In this document: one piece after another, positions 1-14,040 of the stretch
Layout: the number at the start of each line of letters is the position of its first letter
Position numbering within the stretch: position 1 is the stretch's first letter
Assembly: GCA_947650365.1 (NCBI GenBank)
Contig: OX393551.1
Span: 61,621,173 to 61,685,172, forward strand
Length of the DNA stretch: 64,000 nucleotides
From: Chamaelirium japonicum
Taxonomy: Eukaryota; Streptophyta; Magnoliopsida; Liliales; Melanthiaceae
Direction: 5' to 3'
Position numbers and translations under genes: made by a program
Notes under the pieces: generated by a model
What the model saw: the letters and a program-made list of their open reading frames with translations, nothing else
Told to the model about the DNA's origin: nothing
Databases searched by the model: none

Positions 1-189
1 GGATCGTACGAATGAATCAGAATGGATCGTACGAATGAATTAGAATGAATCGTACGAATGAATTAGAATGGAAACATTTGAACGAATGAATTAGAATAGA
101 TCGTAGGAATGAATTAGAATGGATCATACGAATGAATTAGAAATGATCGTGCGAATGAATTAGAATGGATTGTACGAATGAATTAGAAT

Positions 190-406
190 GGATACATTCG
201 TGCGGATGAAGTAGAATGGATCGTACGAATGAATTAGAATAGATCGTACGAATGAATTAGAATGAATCGTACGAATGAATTAGAATGGATACATTCGAAC
301 GAATGAATTAGAATAGATCGTAGGAATGAATTAGAATGGATCATACGAATGAATTAGAATTGATCGTGCGAATGAATTAGAATGGATTGCACGAATGAAT
401 TAGAAT
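190..406 (+). repeat. Representative 217-bp higher-order repeat unit
   Basis: This is one complete unit, and the next begins at 407. Monomers: H 190-217, A 218-240, A-like with agatcgtac 241-263, B 264-286, C 287-314, D 315-337, E 338-360, F 361-383 and G 384-406. Seven 23-mers and two 28-mers give exactly 217 bp. Because 23 and 28 are not multiples of three and most cores contain tta-gaa or tag in some frame, the unit cannot encode a long repeated protein. Many HORs elsewhere lack B or one A, giving 194-bp variants. Confidence 0.95.
292..305. repeat. Dyad symmetry in the C monomer (cattcgaacgaatg)
   Basis: The five extra bases of the 28-bp C monomer create an inverted repeat: arms cattcg and cgaatg around the central dinucleotide aa. 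The same 14-bp element recurs once in nearly every HOR across the array. It is a candidate protein-binding or cruciform-prone site; any binding is inference. Confidence 0.8.
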
Positions 407-411
407 GGATA

Positions 412-425
412 CATTCGTGCGAATG
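412..425. repeat. Dyad symmetry in the H monomer (cattcgtgcgaatg)
   Basis: This is the same cattcg/cgaatg arms around tg, in the 28-bp H monomer. It alternates with the C-type dyad. The distance from H to the next C is 97 bp and from C to the next H is 120 bp in a full 217-bp HOR. The centre dinucleotide (tg versus aa) is the main difference between the two 28-mers, besides the gaagtag core of H. Confidence 0.8.
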
Positions 426-3400
426 AAGTAGAATGGATCGTACGAATGAATTAGAATGGTTCGTACGAATGAATTAGAATGAATCGTACGAATGAATTAG
501 AATGGATACATTCGAACGAATGAATTAGAATAGATCGTAGGAATGAATGAGAATGGATCATACGAATGAATTGATCGTGCGAATGAATTAGAATGGATTG
601 TACGAATGAATTAGAATGGATACATTCGTGCGAATGAAGTAGAATGGATCGTACGAATGAATTAGAATGGATCGTACGAATGAATTAAAATGGATACATT
701 CGAACGAATGAATTAGAATAGATCGTAGGAATGAATTAGAATGGATCATACGAATGAATTAGAATTGATCGTGCGAATGAATTAGAATGGATTGTACGAA
801 TGAATTAGAATGGATACATTCGTGCGAATGAAGTAGAATGGATCGTACGAATGAATAAGAATGGATCGTACGAATGAATTAGAATGGATTGTGCGAATGA
901 AGTAGAATGGATACATTCGTGCGAATGAAGTAGAATGGATTGTACGAATGAATTAGAATGGATCGTACGAATGAATTAGAATGGATACATTCGAACGAAT
1001 GAATTAGAATAGATCGTAGGAATGAATTAGAAAGGATCATACGAATGAATTAGAATTGATCGTGCGAATGAATTAGAATGGATTGTACGAATGAATTAGA
1101 ATGGATACATTCGTGCGAGTGAAGTAGAATGGATCGTACGAATGAATTAGAATGGATCGTACGAATGAATCAGAATGGATCGTACGAATGAATTAGAATG
1201 AATCGTACGAATGAATTAGAATGGAAACATTCGAACGAATGAATTAGAATAGATCGTAGGAATGAATTAGAATGGATCATACGAATGAATTAGAATTGAT
1301 CGTGCGAATGAATTAGAATGGATTGTACGAATGAATTAGAATGGATATATTCGTGCGAATGAAGTAGAATGGATCGTACGAATGAATTAGAATGGATCGT
1401 ACGAATGAATTAGAATGAATCGTACGAATGAATTAGAATGGATACATTCGAACGAATGAATTAGAATAGATCGTAGGAATGAATTAGAATGGATCATACG
1501 AATGAATTAGAATTGATCGTGCGAATGAATTAGAATGAATTGTACGAATGAATTAGAATGGATACATTCGTGCGAATGAAGTAGAATGGATCGTACGAAT
1601 GAATTAGAATGCATCGTACGAATGAATTAGAATGGATACATTCGAACGAATGAATTAGAATAAATCGTAGGAATGAATTAGAATGGATCGTACGAATGAA
1701 TTAGAATTGATCGTGCGAATGAATTAGAATGGATCGTACGAATGAATTAGAATGAATCGTACGAATGAATTAGAATGGATACATTCGAACGAATGAATTA
1801 GAATAGATCGTAGGAATGAATTAGAATGGATCATACGAATGAATTGATCGTGCGAATGAATTAGAATGGATTGTACGAATGAATTAGAATGGATACATTC
1901 GTGCGAATGAAGTAGAATGGATCGTACGAATGAATTAGAATGGATCGTACGAATGAATTAGAATGGATACATTCGAACGAATGAATTAGAATAGATCGTA
2001 GGAATGAATTAGAATGGATCATACGAATGAATTAGAATTGATCGTGCGAATGAATTAGAATGGATTGTACGAATGAATTAGAATGGATACATTCGTGCGA
2101 ATAAAGTAGAATGGATCGTACGAATGAATAAGAATGGATCGTACGAATGAATTAGAATGGATTGTGTGAATGAAGTAGAATGGATACATTCGTGCGAATG
2201 AAGTAGAATGGATTGTACGAATGAATTAGAATGGATCGTACGAATGAATTAGAATGGATACATTCGAACGAATGAATTAGAATAGATCGTAGAAATGAAT
2301 TAGAAAGGATCATACGAATGAATTAGAATTGATCGTGCGAATGAATTAGAATGGATTGTACGAATGAATTAGAATGGATACATTCGTGCGAATGAAGTAG
2401 AATGGATCGTACGAATGAATTAGAATGGATCGTACGAATGAATCAGAATGGATCGTACGAATGAATTAGAATGAATCGTACGAATGAATTAGAATGGAAA
2501 CATTCGAACGAATGAATTAGAATAGATCGTAGTAATGAATTAGAATGGATCATACGAATGAATTAGAATTGATCGTGCGAATGAATTAGAATGGATTGTA
2601 CGAATGAATTAGAATAGATATATTCGTGTGAATGAAGTAGAATGGATCGTACGAATGAATTAGAATGGATCGTACGAATGAATTAGAATGAATCGTACGA
2701 ATGAATTAGAATGGATACATTCGAACGAATGAATTAGAATAGATCGTAGGAATGAATTAGAATGGATCATACGAATGAATTAGAATTGATCGTGCGAATG
2801 AATTAGAATGGATTGCACAAATGAATTAGAATGGATACATTCGTGCGAATGAAGTAGAATGGATCGTACGAATGAATTAGAATGGATCGTACGAATGAAT
2901 TAGAATGAATCGTACGAATGAATTAGAATGGATACATTCGAACGAATGAATTAGAATAGATCATAGGAATGAATTAGAATGGATCATACGAATGAATTAG
3001 AATTGATCGTGCGATTGAATTATAATGGATTGTACGAATGAATTAGAATGGATACATTCGTGCGAATGAATCAGAATGGATACATTCGTGCGAATGAATT
3101 AGAATGGATCGTACGAATGAGTAAGAATGGATCGTATAAATGAAATAGAATGGATACATTCGTGCGAATGAATTAGAATAGATCGTACGAATGAATTAGA
3201 ATGGATACATTCGAACGAATGAATTAGAATAGATCGTAGGAATGAATTAGAATGGATCATACGAATGAATTAGAATTGATCGTGCGAATGAATTAGAATG
3301 GATTGTACGTATGAATTTGAATGGATACAATCGTGCGAATGAAGTAGAATGAATCAGAATGGATCGTACGAATGAATTAGAATGAATCGTACGAATGAAA

Positions 3401-6400
3401 TAGAATGGAAACATTAGAACGAATGAATCAGAATGGATCGTAGGAATGAATTAGAATGGATCATACGAATGAATTAGAATTGATCGTGTGAATGAATTAG
3501 AATGGATTGTACGAATGAATTAGAATGGATACATTCGTGCGAATGAAGTAGAATGGATCGTACGAATGAATTAGAATGGATCATACGAATGAATTAGAAT
3601 GGATACATTCGAACGAATGAATTAGAATAGATCGTAGGAATAAATTAGAATGGATCATACGAATGAATTAGAATTGATCGTGCGAATGAATTAGAATGGA
3701 TTGTACGAATGAATTAGAATGGATACATTCGTGCGAATGAAGTAGAATGGATCGAACGAATGAATTAGAATGGATCGTACGAATGAATTAGAATGGATCG
3801 TACGAATGAATTAGAATGGATACATTCGAACGAATGAATTAGAATAGATCGTAGGAATGAATTAGAATGGATCATACGAATGAATTAGAATTGATCGTGC
3901 GAATGAATTAGAATGGATTGTACGAATGAATTAGAATGGATACATTCGTGAGAATGAAGTAGAATGGATCGTACAAATGAATTAGAATGGATCGTACGAA
4001 TGAATTAGAATAAATCGTACGAATGAATTAGAATGGATACACTCGAACGAATGAATTAGAATAGATCATAGGAATGAATTAGAATGGATCATACGAATGA
4101 ATTAGAATTGATCGTGCGAATGAATTAGAATAGATTGTACGAATGAATTAGAATGGATACATTCGTGCGAATGAAGTAGAATGGATCGTACGAATGAATT
4201 AGAATGGATCGTACGAATGAATTAGAATAAATCGTACGAATGAATTAGAATGAATACATTCGAACGAATGAATTAGAATAGATCGTAGGAATGAATTAGA
4301 ATGGATCATACGAATGAATTAGAATTGATCGTGCGAATGAATTAGAATGGATTGTACGAATGAATTAGAATGGATACATTCGTGCGAATGAAGTAGAATG
4401 GATCGTACGAATGAATTAGAATGGATCGTACGAATGAATTAGAATGAATCGTACGAATGAATTAGAATGGATACATTCGAACGAATAAATTAGAATAGAT
4501 CGTAGGAATGAATTAGAATGGATCATACGAATGAATTAGAATTGATCATGCGAATGCATTAGAATGGATTGTACGAATGAATTAGAATGGATACATTCGT
4601 GCGAATGAAGTAGAATGGATCGTACGAATGAATTAGAATGGATCGTACGAATGAATTAGAATGAATCGTACGAATGAATTAGAATGGATACATTCGAACG
4701 AATGAATTAGAATAGATCGTAGGAATGAATTAGAATGGATCATACGAATGAATTGATCGTGCGAATGAATTAGAATGGATTGTACGAATGAATTAGAATG
4801 GATACATTCGTGCGAATGAAGTAGAATGGATCGTACGAATGAATTAGAATGGATCGTACGAATGAATTAGAATGGATACATTCGAACGAATGAATTAGAA
4901 TAGATCGTAGGAATGAATTAGAATGGATCATACGAATGAATTAGTATTGATCGTGCGAATGAATTAGAATGGATTATACGAATGAATTAGAATGGATACA
5001 TTCGTGCGAATGAAGTAGAATGGATCGTACGAATGAATAAGAATGGATCGTACGAATGAATTAGAATGGATTGTGCGAATGAAGTAGAATTGATACATTC
5101 GTGCGAATGAAGTAGAATGGATTGTACGAATGAATTAGAATGGGTCGTACGAATGAATTAGAATGGATACATTCGAACGAATGAATTAGAATAGATAGTA
5201 GGAATGAATTAGAAAGGATCATACGAATGAATTAGAATTGATCGTGCGAATGAATTAGAATGGATTGTACGAATGAATTAGAATGGATACATTCGTGCGA
5301 ATGAAGTAGAATGGATCGTACGAATGAATTAGAATGGATCGTACGAATGAATCAGAATGGATCGTACGAATGAATTAGAATGAATCGTACGAATGAATTA
5401 GAATGGAAACATTCGAACGAATGAATTAGAATAGATCGTAGGAATGAATTAGAATGGATCATACGAATGAATTAGAATTGATCGTGCGAATGAATTAGAA
5501 TGGATTGTACGAATGAATTAGAATGGATATATTCGTGCGAATGAAGTAGAATGGATCGTACGAATGAATTAGAATGGATCGTACGAATGAATTAGAATGA
5601 ATCGTACGAATGAATTAGAATGGAAACATTCGAACGAATGAATTAGAATAGATCGTAGGAATGAATTAGAAAGGATCATACGAATCAATTAGAATTGATC
5701 GTGCGAATGAATTAGAATAGATTGTACGAATGAATTAGAATGGATACATTCGTGCGAATGAAGTAGAATGGATCGTACGAATGAATTAGAATGGATCGTA
5801 CGAATGAATTAGAATGAATCGTACGAATGAATTAGAATGGATACATTCGAACGAATGAATTAGAATAGATCGTAGGAATGAATTAGAATGGATCATACGA
5901 ATGAATTAGAATTGATCGTGCGAATGAATTAGAATGGATTACACGAATGAATTAGAATGGATACATTCGTGCGAATGAAGTAGAATGGATCGTACGAATG
6001 AATTAGAATGGATCGTACGAATGAATTAGAATGAATCGTACGAATGAATTAGAATGGATACATTCGAACGAATGAATTAGAATAGATCATAGGAATGAAT
6101 TAGAATGGATCATACGAATGAATTAGAATTGATCGTGCGATTGAATTATAATGGATTGTACGAATGAATTAGAATGGATACATTCGTGCGAATGAATCAG
6201 AATGGATACATTCGTGCGAATGAATTAGAATGGATCGTACGAATGAGTAAGAATGGATCGTATGAATGAAATAGAATGGATACATTCGTGCGAATGAATT
6301 AGAATAGATCATACGAATGAATTAGAATGGATACATTCGAACGAATGAATTGGAATAGATCGTAGGAATGAATTAGAATGGATCATACGAATGAATTAGA

Positions 6401-6777
6401 ATTGATCGTGCGAATGAATTAGAATGGATTGTACGAATGAATTTGAATGGATACATTCGTGCGAATGAAGTAGAATGAATCAGAATGGATCGTACGAATG
6501 AATTAGAATGAATCGTACGAATGAAATAGAATGGAAACATTAGAACGAATGAATAAGAATGGATCGTAGGAATGAATTAGAATGGATCATACGAATGAAT
6601 TAGAATTGATCGTGTGAATGAATTAGAATGGATTGTACGAATGAATTAGAATGGATACATTCGTGCGAATAAAGTAGAATGGATCGTAGGAATGAATTAG
6701 AATGGATAGTACGAATGAATTAGAATGGATACATTCGAACGAATGAATTAGAATAGATCGTAGGAATAAATTAGAAT

Positions 6778-9700
6778 GGATCATACGAATGAATTAGAAT
6801 TGATCGTACGAATGAATTAGAATGGATCGTACGAATGAATTAGAATGGAAACATTTGAACGAATGAATTAGAATAGATCGTAGGAATGAATTAGAATTGA
6901 TCATACGAATGAATTAGAAATGATCGTGCGAATGAATTAGAATGGATTGTACGAATGAATTAGAATGGATACATTCGTGCGGATGAAGTAGAATGGATCG
7001 TACGAATGAATTAGAATGGATCGTACGAATGAATTAGAATGAATCGTACGAATGAATTAGAATGGATACATTCGAACGAATGAATTAGAATAGATCGTAG
7101 GAATGAATTAGAATGGATCATACGAATGAATTAGAATTGATCGTGCGAATGAATTAGAATGGATTGCACGAATGAATTAGAATGGATACATTCGTGCGAA
7201 TGAAGTAGAATGGATCGTACGAATGAATTAGAATGGTTCGTACGAATGAATTAGAATGAATCGTACGAATGAATTAGAATGGATACATTCGAACGAATGA
7301 ATTAGAATAGATCGTAGGAATGAATGAGAATGGATCATACGAATGAATTGATCGTGCGAATGAATTAGAATGGATTGTACGAATGAATTAGAATGGATAC
7401 ATTCGTGCGAATGAAGTAGAATGGATCGTACGAATGAATTAGAATGGATCGTACGAATGAATTAAAATAGATACATTCGAACGAATGAATTAGAATAGAT
7501 CGTAGGAATGAATTAGAATGGATCATACGAATGAATTAGAATTGATCGTGCGAATGAATTAGAATGGATTGTACGAATGAATTAGAATGGATACATTCGT
7601 GCGAATGAAGTAGAATGGATCGTACGAATGAATAAGAATGGATCGTACGAATGAATTAGAATGGATTGTGCGAATGAAGTAGAATGGATACATTCGTGCG
7701 AATGAAGTAGAATGGATTGTACGAATGAATTAGAATGGATCGTACGAATGAATTAGAATGGATACATTCGAACGAATGAATTAGAATAGATCGTAGGAAT
7801 GAATTAGAAAGGATCATACGAATGAATTAGAATTGATCGTGCGAATGAATTAGAATGGATTGTACGAATGAATTAGAATGGATACATTCGTGCGAGTGAA
7901 GTAGAATGGATCGTACGAATGAATTAGAATGGATCGTACGAATGAATCAGAATGGATCGTACGAATGAATCAGAATGGATCGTACGAATGAATTAGAATG
8001 GAAACATTCGAACGAATGAATTAGAATAGATCGTAGGAATGAATTAGAATGGATCATACGAATGAATTAGAATTGATCGTGCGAATGAATTAGAATGGAT
8101 TGTACGAATGAATTAGAATGGATATATTCGTGCGAATGAAGTAGAATGGATCGTACGAATGAATTAGAATGGATCGTACGAATGAATTAGAATGAATCGT
8201 ACGAATGAATTAGAATGGATACATTCGAACGAATGAATTAGAATAGATCGTAGGAATGAATTAGAATGGATCATACGAATGAATTAGAATTGATCGTGTG
8301 AATGAATTAGAATGAATTGTACAAATGAATTAGAATGGATACATTCGTGCGAATGAAGTAGAATGGATCGTACGAATGAATTAGAATGCATCGTACGAAT
8401 GAATTAGAATGGATACATTCGAACGAATGAATTAGAATAAATCGTAGGAATGAATTAGAATGGATCGTACGAATGAATTAGAATTGATCGTGCGAATGAA
8501 TTAGAATGGATCGTACGAATGAATTAGAATGAATCGTACGAATGAATTAGAATGGATACATTCGAACGAATGAATTAGAATAGATCGTAGGAATGAATTA
8601 GAATGGATCATACGAATGAATTGATCGTGCGAATGAATTAGAATGGATTGTACGAATGAATTAGAATGGATACATTCGTGCGAATGAAGTAGAATGGATC
8701 GTACGAATGAATTAGAATGGATCGTACGAATGAATTAGAATGGATACATTCGAACGAATGAATTAGAATAGATCGTAGGAATGAATTAGAATGGATCATA
8801 CGAATGAATTAGAATTGATCGTGCGAATGAATTAGAATGGATTGTACGAATGAATTAGAATGGATACATTCGTGCGAATAAAGTAGAATGGATCGTACGA
8901 ATGAATAAGAATGGATCGTACGAATGAATTAGAATGGATTGTGCGAATGAAGTAGAATGGATACATTCGTGCGAATGAAGTAGAATGGATTGTACGAATG
9001 AATTAGAATGGATCGTACGAATGAATTAGAATGGATACATTCGAACGAATGAATTAGAATAGATCGTAGGAATGAATTAGAAAGGATCATACGAATGAAT
9101 TAGAATTGATCGTGCGAATGAATTAGAATGGATTGTACGAATGAATTAGAATGGATACATTCGTGCGAATGAAGTAGAATGGATCGTACGAATGAATTAG
9201 AATGGATCGTACGAATGAATCAGAATGGATCGTACGAATGAATTAGAATGAATCGTACGAATGAATTAGAATGGAAACATTCGAACGAATGAATTAGAAT
9301 AGATCGTAGGAATTAATTAGAATGGATCATACGAATGAATTAGAATTGATCGTGCGAATGAATTAGAATGGATTGTACGAATGAATTAGAATAGATATAT
9401 TCGTGCGAATGAAGTAGAATGGATCGTACGAATGAATTAGAATGGATCGTACGAATGAATTAGAATGAATCGTACGAATGAATTAGAATGGATACATTCG
9501 AACGAATGAATTAGAATAGATCGTAGGAATGAATTAGAATGGATCATACGAATGAATTAGAATTGATCGTGCGAATGAATTAGAATGGATTGCACAAATG
9601 AATTAGAATGGATACATTCGTGCGAATGAAGTAGAATGGATCGTACGAATGAATTAGAATGGATCGTACGAATGAATTAGAATGAATCGTACGAATGAAT

Positions 9701-12700
9701 TAGAATGGATACATTCGAACGAATGAATTAGAATAGATCATAGGAAAGAATTAGAATGGATCATACGAATGAATTAGAATTGATCGTGCGATTGAATTAT
9801 AATGGATTGTACGAATGAATTAGAATGGATACATTCGTGCGAATGAATCAGAATGGATACATTCGTGCGAATGAATTAGAATGGATCGTACGAATGAGTA
9901 AGAATGGATCGTATAAATGAAATAGAATGGATACATTCGTGCGAATGAATTAGAATAGATCGTACGAATGAATTAGAATGGATACATTCGAACGAATGAA
10001 TTAGAATAGATCGTAGGAATGAATTAGAATGGATCATACGAATGAATTAGAATTGATCGTGCGAATGAATTAGAATGGATTGTACGAATGAATTTGAATG
10101 GATACAATCGTGCGAATGAAGTAGAATGAATCAGAATGGATCGTACGAATGAATTAGAATGAATCGTACGAATGAAATAGAATGGAAACATTAGAACGAA
10201 TGAATCAGAATGGATCGTAGGAATGAATTAGAATGGATCATACGAATGAATTAGAATTGATCGTGTGAATGAATTAGAATGGATTGTACGAATGAATTAG
10301 AATGGATACATTCGTGCGAATGAAGTAGAATGGATCGTACGAATGAATTAGAATGGATCATACGAATGAATTAGAATGGATACATTCGAACGAATGAATT
10401 AGAATAGATCGTAGGAATAAATTAGAATGGATCATACGAATGAATTAGAATTGATCGTGCGAATGAATTAGAATGGATTGTACGAATGAATTAGAATGGA
10501 TACATTCGTGCGAATGAAGTAGAATGGATCGAACGAATGAATTAGAATGGATCGTACGAATGAATTAGAATGGATCGTACGAATGAATTAGAATGAATCG
10601 TACGAATGAATTAGAATGGATACATTCGAACGAATGAATTAGAATAGATCGTAGGAATGAATTAGAATGGATCATACGAATGAATTAGAATTGATCGTGC
10701 GAATGAATTAGAATGGATTGTACGAATGAATTAGAATGGATACATTCGTGAGAATGAAGTAGAATGGATCGTACAAATGAATTAGAATGGATCGTACGAA
10801 TGAATTAGAATAAATCGTACGAATGAATTAGAATGGATACACTCGAACGAATGAATTAGAATAGATCATAGGAATGAATTAGAATGGATCATACGAATGA
10901 ATTAGAATTGATCGTGCGAATGAATTAGAATGGATTGTACGAATGAATTAGAATGGATACATTCGTGCGAATGAAGTAGAATGGATCGTACGAATGAATT
11001 AGAATGGATCGTACGAATGAATTAGAATAAATCGTACGAATGAATTAGAATGAATACATTCGAACGAATGAATTAGAATAGATCGTAGGAATGAATTAGA
11101 ATGGATCATACGAATAAATTAGAATTGATCGTGCGAATGAATTAGAATGGATTGTACGAATGAATTAGAATGGATACATTCGTGCGAATGAAGTAGAATG
11201 GATCGTACGAATGAATTAGAATGGATCGTACGAATGAATTAGAATGAATCGTACGAATGAATTAGAATGGATACATTCGAACGAATAAATTAGAATAGAT
11301 CGTAGGAATGAATTAGAATGGATCATACGAATGAATTAGAATTGATCATGCGAATGCATTAGAATGGATTGTACGAATGAATTAGAATGGATACATTCGT
11401 GCGAATGAAGTAGAATGGATCGTACGAATGAATTAGAATGGATCGTACGAATGAATTAGAATGAATCGTACGAATGAATTAGAATGGATACATTCGAACG
11501 AATGAATTAGAATAGATCGTAGGAATGAATTAGAATGGATCATACGAATGAATTGATCGTGCGAATGAATTAGAATGGATTGTACGAATGAATTAGAATG
11601 GATACATTCGTGCGAATGAAGTAGAATGGATCGTACGAATGAATTAGAATGGATCGTACGAATGAATTAGAATGGATACATTCGAACGAATGAATTAGAA
11701 TAGATCGTAGGAATGAATTAGAATGGATCATACGAATGAATTAGTATTGATCGTGCGAATGAATTAGAATGGATTGTACGAATGAATTAGAATGGATACA
11801 TTCGTGCGAATGAAGTAGAATGGATCGTACGAATGAATAAGAATGGATCGTACGAATGAATTAGAATGGATTGTGCGAATGAAGTAGAATTGATACATTC
11901 GTGCGAATGAAGTAGAATGGATTGTACGAATGAATTAGAATGGGTCGTACGAATGAATTAGAATGGATACATTCGAACGAATGAATTAGAATAGATCGTA
12001 GGAATGAATTAGAAAGGATCATACGAATGAATTAGAATTGATCGTGCGAATGAATTAGAATGGATTGTACGAATGAATTAGAATGGATACATTCGTGCGA
12101 ATGAAGTAGAATGGATCGTACGAATGAATTAGAATGGATCGTACGAATGAATCAGAATGGATCGTACGAATGAATTAGAATGAATCGTACGAATGAATTA
12201 GAATGGAAACATTCGAACGAATGAATTAGAATAGATCGTAGGAATGAATTAGAATGGATCATACGAATGAATTAGAATTGATCGTGCGAATGAATTAGAA
12301 TGGATTGTACGAATGAATTAGAATGGATATATTCGTGCGAATGAAGTAGAATGGATCGTACGAATGAATTAGAATGGATCGTACGAATGAATTAGAATGA
12401 ATCGTACGAATGAATTAGAATGGAAACATTCGAACGAATGAATTAGAATAGATCGTAGGAATGAATTAGAAAGGATCATACGAATCAATTAGAATTGATC
12501 GTGCGAATGAATTAGAATGGATTGTACGAATGAATTAGAATGGATACATTCGTGCGAATGAAGTAGAATGGATCGTACGAATGAATTAGAATGGATCGTA
12601 CGAATGAATTAGAATGAATCGTACGAATGAATTTGAATGGATACATTCGAACGAATGAATTAGAATAGATCGTAGGAATGAATTAGAATGGATCATACGA

Positions 12701-13577
12701 ATGAATTAGAATTGATCGTGCGAATGAATTAGAATGGATTGCACGAATGAATTAGAATGGATACATTCGTGCGAATGAAGTAGAATGGATCGTACGAATG
12801 AATTAGAATGGATCGTACGAATGAATTAGAATGAATCGTACGAATGAATTAGAATGGATACATTCGAACGAATGAATTAGAATAGATCATAGGAATGAAT
12901 TAGAATGGATTATACGAATGAATTAGAATTGATCGTGCGATTGAATTATAATGGATTGTACGAATGAATTAGAATGGATACATTCGTGCGAATGAATCAG
13001 AATGGATACATTCGTGCGAATGAATTAGAATGGATCGTACGAATGAGTAAGAATGGATCGTATGAATGAAATAGAATGGATACATTCGTGCGAATGAATT
13101 AGAATAGATCATACGAATGAATTAGAATGGATACATTCGAACGAATGAATTAGAATAGATCGTAGGAATGAATTAGAATGGATCATACGAATGAATTAGA
13201 ATTGATCGTGCGAATGAATTAGAATGGATTGTACGAATGAATTTGAATGGATACATTCGTGCGAATGAAGTAGAATGAATCAGAATGGATCGTACGAATG
13301 AATTAGAATGAATCGTACGAATGAAATAGAATGGAAACATTAGAACGAATGAATAAGAATGGATCGTAGGAATGAATTAGAATGGATCATACGAATGAAT
13401 TAGAATTGATCGTGTGAATGAATTAGAATGGATTGTACGAATGAATTAGAATGGATACATTCGTGCGAATAAAGTAGAATGGATCGTACGAATGAATTAG
13501 AATGGATAGTACGAATGAATTAGAATGGATACATTCGAACGAATGAATTAGAATAGATCGTAGGAATAAATTAGAAT
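6778..13577 (+). repeat. Superrepeat copy 2 (6800 bp)
   Basis: This is a second tandem copy of the preceding 6777-bp unit, longer by one 23-bp B monomer. Markers up to about 10.5 kb sit at +6777 and later ones at +6800 (6197 to 12997). The added B monomer lies after the gatcgaacg marker near 10531. More single-base differences separate this copy from copy 1 than separate the two 14-kb blocks, so the tandem doubling is older than the 43-kb-distance duplication. Confidence 0.78.
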
Positions 13578-14040
13578 GGATCATACGAATGAATTAGAAT
13601 TGATCGTGCGAATGAATTAGAATGGATTGTACGAATGAATTAGAATGGATACATTCGTGCGAATGAAGTAGAATGGATCGAACGAATGAATTAGAATGGA
13701 TCGTACGAATGAATTAGAATGGATCGTACGAATGAATTAGAATGAATCGTACGAATGAATTAGAATGGATACATTCGAACGAATAAATTAGAATAGATCG
13801 TAGGAATGAATTAGAATGGATCATACGAATGAATTAGAATTGATCGTGCGAATGAATTAGAATGGATTGTACGAATGAATTAGAATGGATACATTCGTGA
13901 GAATGAAGTAAAATGGATCGTACGAATGAATTAGAATGGATCGTACGAATGAATTAGAATGAATCGTACGAATGAATTAGAATGGATACACTCGAACGAA
14001 TGAATTAGAATAGATCATAGGAATGAATTAGAATGGATCA

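Larger units (their letters stand above)
1..6777 (+). repeat. Superrepeat copy 1 (6777 bp)
   Basis: Rare markers locate this superrepeat. The gaaacatttg variant at 71 recurs at 6848, the gaatcag marker at 3071 recurs at 9848, and the short E-F fusion at about 571 recurs at about 7348, all at +6777. Inside the unit some markers also recur at +2909 (about 1842 and 4751) or +3126 (3071 and 6197; 3408 and 6534). These differ by exactly one 217-bp HOR, so the 6.8-kb unit itself looks like a doubled unit of about 3 kb. The phase chosen here (start at 1) is arbitrary. Confidence 0.8.
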
